From assembly GCA_030606635.1 (NCBI GenBank), contig JAUWGA010000106.1:1-6077 (forward strand): 6,077 nt of DNA. The letters run 5' to 3'. The first letter of the stretch is position 1, and every line of letters begins with the position of its first letter. The notes below the pieces were generated by a model. The model was not told where the DNA came from. It searched no databases and saw nothing but the letters and a program-made list of their open reading frames with translations. The stretch comes from Methanosarcinales archaeon (GTDB taxonomy: Archaea > Halobacteriota > Methanosarcinia > Methanosarcinales > Methanogasteraceae). A program made the position numbers and the translations under genes. Shown one piece after another: positions 1-5,268 of the stretch.

Positions 1-680
1 TCGGTCCCTTCGTCCTTGTACGTCGGCAGCATCTCGAGCACCTTGCCCTTCACAAAGATCGTGCCGCTCTTCATCTCGCCGCCAGGAAGCGTCGTATCAC
101 CCTCGATAGTGATAGTCCCGCTCCAGTTCAGAACACCAGCAAGCAGCCGGGCGTTACCCTTCACGATAATCTCGCCGCCACACATGTGTTCGCCAAGATA
201 ATCGAGCACATCGCCCTCGATTGTGAGCTTTCCGCCACGCATCCCGCACGTCTTGCCGCGGTATCCGCCGCCTGCGTAGTATGCTGCGTTGCCCTTTACA
301 AGGATCTCGCCGCCAGTCATCTCGCGTCCGACCCATGAATCGGCATTGCCCTCGACAGTGATCGATCCGCCGCTCATGAGTGCTCCGCAGCGCATATCGA
401 CATCACCCTTAACGACGATCTCGCCGGCTGTCATCGCCTCGCCGATCCTCTTGACCCGCGGGACATCGCCGTCGATGATGATCTTCGTGCCTGCGGCGTC
501 GTCCGAGCCATCGACCGCGACGTCAAAGACGTCTGCAAGCGTGATCTCTTCGTTTCCTTCCCAAGCACCAATCGCTCCGATCTCAGCAGCGCTCTTTCCG
601 GCAAATGCGTCCGGTGTTATGTTCTCTGCCTCAATCGAGATCGTCGGGCTTCTCTTTGGTTTGAGTGTTACTGTCTGCAT
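1..680 (-). CDS. fwdC: Formylmethanofuran dehydrogenase subunit C (3' end beyond window)
   Basis: Structural subunit of the cytoplasmic formylmethanofuran dehydrogenase complex, which reversibly fixes CO2 onto methanofuran. I translated 226 codons from the ATG at 680; the frame stays open to the left edge. Family members are about 265-270 residues, so roughly the last 40 are missing. From residue about 83 onward the protein is a chain of glycine-rich turns of the type GGxIxVxGxxxxxxG (for example TGGEILVKGN at 122-131, CGGEIIVKGN at 167-176 and SGTIFVKGK at 205-213). This is the right-handed beta-helix repeat that FwdC shares with the C-terminal domain of glutamate synthase. The ATG abuts the fwdA stop codon with no gap, and a GGAGGTG ribosome binding site lies inside the fwdA 3' end, so translation is probably coupled. 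Subunit identity is firm. The tungsten (fwd) versus molybdenum (fmd) label is inferred from gene order only. Confidence 0.93.
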   Translation of the reverse strand, partial: MQTVTLKPKRSPTISIEAENITPDAFAGKSAAEIGAIGAWEGNEEITLADVFDVAVDGSDDAAGTKIIIDGDVPRVKRIGEAMTAGEIVVKGDVDMRCGALMSGGSITVEGNADSWVGREMTGGEILVKGNAAYYAGGGYRGKTCGMRGGKLTIEGDVLDYLGEHMCGGEIIVKGNARLLAGVLNWSGTITIEGDTTLPGGEMKSGTIFVKGKVLEMLPTYKDEGT

Positions 681-2405
681 CTACGCCACCTCCGGTCTCA
701 TTTCAACTGGACGCGACACGTACGCATCCTCGACCATGTAGTTTGAGAACTGCATGCTGTAGTACTTCTTGAAACGCTCCTCAAGATCCGTAATCAGCCG
801 GTCCTTCTCTGCCTGCACGATGCCGTTTTCGTAGGCGTTTACCCAGTAGACCTTTCCTTTCGGTAATGCCGTGATATCGCCGTCTCGAACAACGACCTCT
901 CCACCCTTGATCGTGTACTTCGCAAAGCTGAGCGCCTTCTTGACCGCCTCATGCTCAACCGACACATCGACCTTGTCAGGCTTGACATCGTAGATTGCAA
1001 CATCCGCGTCTGCTCCTGCGCCGAGATGTCCCTTCACGTCGAGTCCGAGCATCTTTGCCGGCATCGAACGGGTCATCACAGTCATCTCGCCCCAGTCCAG
1101 TTCACGATCGATATTCGGAAGGCTTATGCGGTCCATTGTCATGTCAGGGAATCCCGCGATTACTTCCTGCCGCTTCTTATCACTCATCAGGAGCATCTGC
1201 GCCTCAGGATAGTTCACGAATGCGCCGCCGTTGGGGTTATCCGTTGTGAACATTACCTTCCATGGGTCTTTCACGAGCAGTGCCAGTTCGAGTCCGATCG
1301 ACCACATCGTCGCATGTGCGAAATGCTGGGACGAGTAGGCGAGTGGCACAATGCCGCCTGCATCCTCGAGTTCCTGATCGTAGTTGCTCCATTTCGCATC
1401 AAACATCCGTGCGTTTCTGTACTCGGTGGGACCGTCTGCGGTCATCGTCATCGCAGGACCAAAGATCATCTGACCCATGTCAAATGTGAGGTGGTCGTGC
1501 GAGTTGATGTAGTCTGCAATCTGGTCCGATCCTGATGCAAAGTCCGCCCATGATGTGCCTGTGTAGGAATGGAACTGCATGTGCGTAAGATGCATGACCT
1601 GCCTGTCCTGGGATGCCTTCACCTTCTCAAGAAGCTTCATCGTGGCAAGCGTTGTCGTGATGTTTCCGGGAATGCCAAGGTTGTTGCAGTGGACGTGAAT
1701 CGAATGCGGAAGATTGAGAGCTTCGTTTGCCTCTGCAAGCCCGATGAGTATATCCGCAGGCGTCACATCAAAGTCGATCACCTTGTCGTCGAGCCCTGAC
1801 ACGTTCTTGCCCCATGTCCAGTTCGAGCCTCCGCCCGGGTTCACGACTTTGACACCGTACCCGCGGGATGCGAGCAGTGCCCATGCCATGTACGACTTCA
1901 GCATCTCACTGTCGCCGTCCTGGATGTACTGCATCACCTGCCAGTTGCTGCCCAGCAGTACTAGCGCAAGCTTGTCAAGGATCGGAATCGACTCAAACTC
2001 CTCGTGCATGTGCCGCGCCATCATCGGCGTGATCGCTGCCTCGGCAATCGTGGTGTATCCGAGTTTTGAGTACCTGTATCCGATTGCGTGTGTGTTCGGG
2101 GTATTGTACCCAACCTGTGGGCGCAGGAGTTTCGTTCTTGGCTCAGGTCCTGAAAGCCCTGGAATTGGCGAATATCGCATATCGTGCGGGCTCATTACTC
2201 GTGCGGTATTGATCTTTCCTGCACAGTGTGTGTGTCCGTCAACGCCGCCTGGCAGAACGAGGCATCCTTCCGCATCGACGACCTTTGCTCCGGCTCCAAC
2301 ATTATTCACGATCTTGCCGTCTTTTATGCAGATCTCGTTTCTCTCACCATCGACGCCGTTCTTCGGGTCGTATACGACGCCGTTTTTAATAACCATTTCA
2401 GCCAT
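681..2405 (-). CDS. fwdA: Formylmethanofuran dehydrogenase subunit A (amidohydrolase)
   Basis: Catalyses the second half-reaction: formate made at the W/Mo site and passed through an internal tunnel is condensed with methanofuran at a dinuclear metal site. The protein has 574 residues, a normal length. It has the amidohydrolase metal-binding set: HTH at 58-60 within GGVDGHTHCAG; a lysine at 186 in GVKVVNPGGG, the expected carboxylysine; histidines at 237/239 (IHVHCNN) and 272/275 (MHLTHMQ); and the aspartate at 389 (TTDNPNGG). The frame extends three codons further to a GTG at 2414, but that GTG lies inside the AAGGAGGTG ribosome binding site. The ATG at 2405, six bases after that site, is therefore the better start. 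The fwdB stop ends one base upstream, and the stop TAG touches the fwdC ATG. All key residues are present, so the enzyme should be active. Confidence 0.96.
   Translation of the reverse strand: MAEMVIKNGVVYDPKNGVDGERNEICIKDGKIVNNVGAGAKVVDAEGCLVLPGGVDGHTHCAGKINTARVMSPHDMRYSPIPGLSGPEPRTKLLRPQVGYNTPNTHAIGYRYSKLGYTTIAEAAITPMMARHMHEEFESIPILDKLALVLLGSNWQVMQYIQDGDSEMLKSYMAWALLASRGYGVKVVNPGGGSNWTWGKNVSGLDDKVIDFDVTPADILIGLAEANEALNLPHSIHVHCNNLGIPGNITTTLATMKLLEKVKASQDRQVMHLTHMQFHSYTGTSWADFASGSDQIADYINSHDHLTFDMGQMIFGPAMTMTADGPTEYRNARMFDAKWSNYDQELEDAGGIVPLAYSSQHFAHATMWSIGLELALLVKDPWKVMFTTDNPNGGAFVNYPEAQMLLMSDKKRQEVIAGFPDMTMDRISLPNIDRELDWGEMTVMTRSMPAKMLGLDVKGHLGAGADADVAIYDVKPDKVDVSVEHEAVKKALSFAKYTIKGGEVVVRDGDITALPKGKVYWVNAYENGIVQAEKDRLITDLEERFKKYYSMQFSNYMVEDAYVSRPVEMRPEVA
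687..693 (-). promoter_or_regulatory. Ribosome binding site of fwdC
   Basis: The minus strand reads GGAGGTG six bases before the fwdC ATG, lying within the last codons of fwdA. It fixes the fwdC start and points to translational coupling across the zero-base fwdA/fwdC junction. Confidence 0.8.
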
Positions 2406-2406
2406 T

Positions 2407-3729
2407 TCAGGCACCTCCTTCCGCGCCTTTCAGTTCACGAACCTTCGCTATAATTTCCGTAAGGATCTCCTCGTCCGTCTTAAACGTGGTCTCGATCAGC
2501 TTCTTCATCCTGATCGGCTGCCCGTCCATCCGGTATGCGGTTCCGTCACATTCGACACCAGCGATCGCCGCCGGGATCACGACGTCAGAGAACTCTGTTG
2601 TCGGGTTTGCGTACCCATCGACCTGGATTGCTGGAATCGTATAGAGATGTTTTACTGATTCCTGTGGGAAGTGTGCTCCTGGGTCTGCTGCTCCTGTGAT
2701 AAACGCATCCACTTCCTTTCGCATGAGGACATCGTTTGTTCCGGTCTCGCCTGGGTTGTAGTACGCAGATCCTCGTGAGAAGTCGATTGCCATCGGAAAA
2801 CCAGTCTCCCATGCCGCAACCTGACCGAATCCGGTCACGTTGTAGTGCCCGCGCATCCCGATCATCACGAACTTGTTCGTCTGGTTCAGATCAGATAGGA
2901 GTGAGGATACATTGTCGCCGCTCTTGTATCTGCCTCTGGTCTGTGTGATACCCATTCCAAAGTATATGATCCCGAACTTTGAAGCTTTACACATATCAGC
3001 CAGTTCCATCACTTTCGCCTTCGGAAGTCCTGCGATCTCATCAGGCAACACATCCTCATGCCCGTTCACGATTGCCCGCAGAGCCTCGATCAGGACGTAA
3101 TCGGTCCCTGGCGTTAACTGGAGCAGGAGATCCGCCTTCTTTGCGGTATCGGTGTTCCTGGGATCAACAACAACCATCTTCTTGTCCTTCTTCCCGTTTG
3201 GTGTGAACGCTCCCTTCGCCATCGTGGAGTACCGGGTCTGGTGCCTCGGGTGAGCGTGCACAGGGTTGCAGCCCCAGAAGATGATCAGGTCTGCGTAGTT
3301 CTTTGCAGTCCCGAGCGAGCAGCTTGGCGCTCCCTTCTCCTGAGTGGCAAGCGCGCTTGGTCCGTGACAGACGTTTGCTGTGCTGTCAAAGAGCGATCCG
3401 GTCTCCTCTGCGAGCACAACCGCTTTCTCGATCGCTTCACAGGATGTTGAGCACCATCCGTACGACATCGGTCGCTTTGCAGCAACAAGAATCTCAGCAG
3501 CCTTCGTTATCGCTTCGTCGTACGAGCACTCCTCAAGTTCACTGTCTTTTCCGTTCTTGCGGATCATCGGCTTCTCGATCCGCTCGTGCAGAAACATTCC
3601 CATCGTCTTTGCCCGCCCGAGCTTGCATGCCTTACCTACCTTTATGATCTTGTTATCCTCGACATTGACCTCGAGGTCGTCACAGAGGCAGCCGCAGAAC
3701 GTGCATACCACGTCTTTTATTACTGGCAT
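2407..3729 (-). CDS. fwdB: Formylmethanofuran dehydrogenase subunit B (catalytic, W/Mo-pterin)
   Basis: Catalytic subunit that reduces CO2 to formate at a tungsten or molybdenum bis-pterin centre. It belongs to the formate dehydrogenase/DMSO reductase superfamily, and its C-terminal cofactor-binding domain is supplied separately by FwdD. The protein is 440 residues from the ATG at 3729, near family length. The N-terminus carries the CxxCxCxC cluster motif (C9, C12, C14, C16; VCTFCGCLCDD) with C35 as a further candidate ligand of the [4Fe-4S] cluster. The metal ligand is Cys121 in ANVCHGPSA. Its codon is TGT, so this is the cysteine form rather than the selenocysteine form known in some relatives. 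The GTG at 3750 is in frame, but it precedes the AAAGGAGG ribosome binding site, so the ATG eight bases downstream of that site is preferred. Its C-terminal 170 residues align with the broken copy at 4637-5149. Confidence 0.96.
   Translation of the reverse strand: MPVIKDVVCTFCGCLCDDLEVNVEDNKIIKVGKACKLGRAKTMGMFLHERIEKPMIRKNGKDSELEECSYDEAITKAAEILVAAKRPMSYGWCSTSCEAIEKAVVLAEETGSLFDSTANVCHGPSALATQEKGAPSCSLGTAKNYADLIIFWGCNPVHAHPRHQTRYSTMAKGAFTPNGKKDKKMVVVDPRNTDTAKKADLLLQLTPGTDYVLIEALRAIVNGHEDVLPDEIAGLPKAKVMELADMCKASKFGIIYFGMGITQTRGRYKSGDNVSSLLSDLNQTNKFVMIGMRGHYNVTGFGQVAAWETGFPMAIDFSRGSAYYNPGETGTNDVLMRKEVDAFITGAADPGAHFPQESVKHLYTIPAIQVDGYANPTTEFSDVVIPAAIAGVECDGTAYRMDGQPIRMKKLIETTFKTDEEILTEIIAKVRELKGAEGGA
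2412..2420 (-). promoter_or_regulatory. Ribosome binding site of fwdA
   Basis: The minus strand reads AAGGAGGTG six bases before the ATG at 2405, within the fwdB C-terminal codons. The in-frame GTG at 2414 is the last three bases of this site, which argues against using it as a start. Confidence 0.8.
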
Positions 3730-3737
3730 ATCGTTTT

Positions 3738-3745
3738 CCTCCTTT
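3738..3745 (-). promoter_or_regulatory. Ribosome binding site of fwdB
   Basis: The minus strand reads AAAGGAGG eight bases before the ATG at 3729, in the 17-base gap after the fwdD stop. It decides the fwdB start against the longer GTG frame. Confidence 0.8.
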
Positions 3746-3746
3746 C

Positions 3747-4124
3747 TCACTCCATGTACGTTGCCATCAGTTCCTTCATGGAAAGCACCGGATCCGTGGT
3801 CGCCTCGACCGTCGCTGGCACGCCCTTGAATCCGGGCATTCCGCAGCCACAGGTATCAGGATCAACGATGGCATTTGCCCATGGTCCCATTGGGATGAAG
3901 ACTATGTCATCCGGCAGCCGTGCATCAATCTTTGCAGGTAACACAACCATTCCGTGGGCGGTTGCAACCTTCACATTTTGGTCGACCGATACTCCAAGCG
4001 CTTCGAGGTTGCCTTCGTTTAACTCACAGTATGCAGCCGCATCAAAATAAGCCTGTGAAGTCTTCTCCTCGAGAGTAGCGCCCTGATCGATCGTCCTTGC
4101 CGATATCAGTATTGTTTCTATCAT
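3747..4124 (-). CDS. fwdD: Formylmethanofuran dehydrogenase subunit D
   Basis: Small subunit equivalent to the C-terminal molybdopterin-dinucleotide-binding domain of formate dehydrogenases. It completes the pterin pocket of FwdB. It has 125 residues, close to the usual FwdD size. Recognisable features are RTIDQG at 10-15, FDAAAYCELN at 27-36, the hallmark IPMGPWAN at 77-84, and the tail TDPVLSMKELM at 110-120. The frame continues upstream to 4196. However, the added 24 residues have no family similarity, and an AAGGGTG ribosome binding site sits five bases before the ATG at 4124, so I start there. It is the first gene of the fwd operon. Seventeen bases, containing the fwdB ribosome binding site, separate it from fwdB. 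A D-first order (D-B-A-C) is known from tungsten-type operons of some methanogens, whereas the classic molybdenum operon starts with E. Confidence 0.93.
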   Translation of the reverse strand: MIETILISARTIDQGATLEEKTSQAYFDAAAYCELNEGNLEALGVSVDQNVKVATAHGMVVLPAKIDARLPDDIVFIPMGPWANAIVDPDTCGCGMPGFKGVPATVEATTDPVLSMKELMATYME

Positions 4125-4126
4125 GC

Positions 4127-4172
4127 GTACACCCTTCACTGTACTTTTAATGTTGTACGTGACTATGCGTAT
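4127..4172. repeat. Phased GTAC motifs in the fwd leader
   Basis: The tetramer GTAC occurs at 4127, 4141 and 4155, exactly 14 bases apart, and GTAT follows at 4169 in the same phase. Two copies extend to TGTAC. GTAC is its own reverse complement, so the array reads the same on both strands. It covers the predicted transcription start and untranslated leader of fwdD. A regulatory role is possible but unproven, and chance cannot be excluded. Confidence 0.4.
4130..4136 (-). promoter_or_regulatory. Ribosome binding site of fwdD
   Basis: The minus strand reads AAGGGTG five bases before the ATG at 4124. It is a weaker match than the other sites in the operon but well placed, and it supports the short form of FwdD. 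Confidence 0.6.
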
Positions 4173-4174
4173 GT

Positions 4175-4184
4175 CAATAAAAGG
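4175..4184 (-). promoter_or_regulatory. Candidate archaeal TATA box of the fwd operon
   Basis: The minus strand reads AAACC followed by TTTTATTG, a plausible BRE plus TATA-like element about 50 bases before the fwdD ATG. Transcription would then start near 4152, giving a leader of roughly 30 bases. An alternative A/T-rich box (AAATAAATAT on the minus strand) lies at about 4207-4220. The choice between them is inference from composition and spacing. Confidence 0.35.
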
Positions 4185-4252
4185 TTTGTGTGTCACAGTG
4201 TCTACTGATATTTATTTTGTTTGATATCCGTGTCAGGTAAATGTAAATTGGT

Positions 4253-4268
4253 TGAAACCGCCGTTTCA
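4253..4268. repeat. Short inverted repeat TGAAAC-N4-GTTTCA
   Basis: A perfect 6-base dyad with a 4-base spacer (CGCC) lies between the two divergent transcription units. It could be an operator or part of a small hairpin. No T-run follows on either side, so it does not look like a terminator. Dyads this short arise easily by chance. Confidence 0.3.
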
Positions 4269-4392
4269 GAACTTGTCAGAAGAGTTACCAAGCATGAGTC
4301 TTTATGACCGCGTTGGAGCCATCATTCAAATCCGATGCAGCTGAGGCGATGAAAACCGAACCCGGCGGCTCACAAATCACAACCCGGGCAGC

Positions 4393-4662
4393 ATGGTGGC
4401 GCGACACCCGGTGATCATAAAACAGATCAAAGACCCGAAACTACACGCGTGGTTGAATACCGAAAAGGCCCCTCACGAAGATGTGATCCCGGAACTCCTG
4501 AAAGCCGGGGACGGTGTGTACAGTCACGAGATTATTGATATTACAATTCCTGTAAAGCCCACCAAGTGCGTAAAAGCGTGCGAAGCGTGCGGTGAATCCT
4601 TTGTTTGTCATGGAGATGCGGTTCTCTGCGGTACCTGCACAGGAACGTTGAAGCGGCGTTAA
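4393..4662 (+). pseudogene. Zinc-ribbon ORF resembling the C-terminus of formylmethanofuran dehydrogenase subunit E (probable truncated remnant)
   Basis: The frame has 89 codons, with ATG at 4393 and stop TAA at 4660-4662. The C-terminal half has the pattern of the FmdE/FwdE tail: a segment EDVIPELLKAGDGVYSHEI followed by a beta-like IDITIPVK, then a zinc ribbon with two CxxC pairs (CEACGE near residues 64-69 and CGTC near 79-82). The FmdE N-terminal domain with its Cys/His metal site is absent, since the family is about 200 residues. No ribosome binding site precedes the ATG, and the same frame stays open back to 4345 without a better start. The last codons overlap the start of the fmdB-like fragment in another frame, as expected at a deletion junction. 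I infer an N-terminally truncated fmdE. An intact small zinc-ribbon protein read from a leaderless transcript is the alternative. Confidence 0.5.
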
Positions 4663-5149
4663 ACCTGATAAAGGAGCTTAACAATCACACAAAGTTCTCA
4701 ATAGGTGCTCTCCGGGGTCACTGCAACGTCGCTGGCTTAACCAGATCGCATCCTACCTGTACGGCTACCCGTTCGGTCTCGACTTTGCACGAGGCTACCC
4801 GAGGTTTAATCCGGGCGAGTACATAACGGTGGACGTGCTGCGAGACCGCGATGTGGATGCCGCGTTCGTGATGTGCGCTGATCTGGTCTGCCACATCCCT
4901 GCGGATCCTGCATCGTATCTCTGTGAGATACCGCTCGTCTGTCTCGATATTGCGCCGTGCCCGACGACAATTGCGTCTGATGTTGTGCTGCCTGGTGTTA
5001 TTGATGCGATGGAGTGTTCTGGAACGTTCTACCGGCTGGACAATGTGCCGGTCACAACGAAAGGGTTCACTGACTCGCCGTTTTCGTTTACGAAGAGTAA
5101 CGAGGACACGATGCAGCAGCTCTTTGATAAGATCAAGAAGATGGCTTGA
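4637..5149 (+). pseudogene. fmdB: Formylmethanofuran dehydrogenase subunit B remnant (FmdB-like C-terminal part, frameshifted)
   Basis: Two frames together encode the last 165 or so residues of a B subunit, matching roughly residues 269-433 of the intact FwdB at 2407-3729. The first frame gives NVEAALNLIKELNN and GALRGHCNVAGL (FwdB: GMRGHYNVTGF). The second continues NQIASYLYGYPFGLDFARG, FNPGEY, MCADLVCHIPAD, SDVVLPGVIDAMECSGTFYR (FwdB: SDVVIPAAIAGVECDGTAYR), then LDNVPV, and ends at a TGA. One base is missing around 4737-4739 (GGC TT- AAC CAG), which shifts the frame. The iron-sulfur CxxCxCxC motif, the metal-ligand cysteine and about 268 N-terminal residues are absent, so it cannot be catalytic. 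It differs clearly from FwdB, with wording typical of FmdB (DIAPCPTT, RLDNVPV), so it is not a recent duplicate. The 105 codons after a GTG at 4829 are still open, which suggests recent decay. Confidence 0.85.
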
Positions 5150-5163
5150 AGTGTAGTACAGGT

Positions 5164-5207
5164 CGATGTGGGCGAGTTACAAATCGTTCACATCGCCAAC
5201 CTTTTTT
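5164..5207 (+). terminator. Hairpin plus T-run terminator after the fmdB remnant
   Basis: CGATGTGGGCGA (5164-5175) pairs with TCGTTCACATCG (5184-5195) across an 8-base loop (GTTACAAA). This makes a 12-pair stem containing two G-U wobbles. Six bases later comes a run of six T (5202-5207). It starts 14 bases after the stop codon of the fmdB fragment and would end that transcript before the next gene. Many archaeal terminators need only the T-run, so the strong stem is noteworthy. Confidence 0.7.
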
Positions 5208-5222
5208 CATCACTTTATCCAC

Positions 5223-5234
5223 ATACATTTAAGG
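5223..5234 (+). promoter_or_regulatory. Candidate TATA box of the lysine 2,3-aminomutase gene
   Basis: ATACATTTAAGG lies about 40 bases before the start codon, downstream of the terminator. A start of transcription near 5255 would leave a leader of roughly 15 bases carrying the ribosome binding site. CTTTATCC at 5213-5220 is an alternative box. The match is weak and is supported mainly by position. Confidence 0.3.
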
Positions 5235-5258
5235 GTTGCAAGCATTAGAGTGGGTAAA

Positions 5259-5264
5259 AGGTGA
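5259..5264 (+). promoter_or_regulatory. Ribosome binding site of ablA
   Basis: AGGTGA lies four bases before the ATG at 5269. It supports this start, with no competing in-frame start giving a better arrangement. Confidence 0.6.
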
Positions 5265-5268
5265 ACAA

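Larger units (their letters stand above)
4125..4392. other. Divergent intergenic region between fwdD and the fmdE-like remnant
   Basis: This stretch is A/T-rich up to about 4250 and then closer to genome-average composition. It holds the candidate fwd promoter, the phased GTAC array and a short inverted repeat. From 4304 to 4414 one plus-strand frame is open for 36 codons (starting MTALEPSFKSD), but I do not recognise the peptide. If the gene at 4393 has lost its N-terminal half, this is where degraded traces would be expected; none is recognisable. I see no tRNA or other RNA gene. Confidence 0.6.

Noticed and set aside
1..450. Repeated CTCGCCGCCA-type DNA words suggesting a DNA repeat array
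   Set aside because: They encode the recurring GGEI turns of FwdC. The spacing varies with the protein repeat, so this is a protein repeat and not a separate DNA element.
289..741. 150-codon plus-strand frame with repeated ISPP/SAP-like stretches
   Set aside because: The repetitiveness is the antisense image of the glycine-rich FwdC beta-helix repeats.
951..1535. 194-codon plus-strand frame rich in His, Arg, Val and Cys
   Set aside because: It lies wholly antisense within fwdA, and its composition follows from the complementary codons. There is no ribosome binding site or family resemblance.
1714..2658. 314-codon open frame on the plus strand
   Set aside because: It is antisense to fwdA and the end of fwdB, both certain genes. 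It is rich in Ser, Pro and Ile as expected of a codon-bias shadow and has no recognisable motif.
4125..4196. N-terminal extension of FwdD (24 extra codons to 4196)
   Set aside because: The extension has no family similarity, would overlap the promoter region, and the ribosome binding site points to the ATG at 4124.
4172..4278. Four scattered TGTCA words between the divergent genes
   Set aside because: The spacing is irregular and the word is short, so this is compatible with chance. No CRISPR-like or direct-repeat structure.
4290..4360. Box C/D-like words (GCGATGA near 4345, CTGA near 4341) suggesting a C/D box guide RNA
   Set aside because: There is no properly placed terminal C and D pair and no closing stem; the words alone are common.
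4730..4745. Programmed ribosomal frameshift in the fmdB fragment
   Set aside because: There is no convincing slippery heptamer or downstream structure, and the fragment lacks its catalytic N-terminal region anyway. Mutation or sequence error is simpler.
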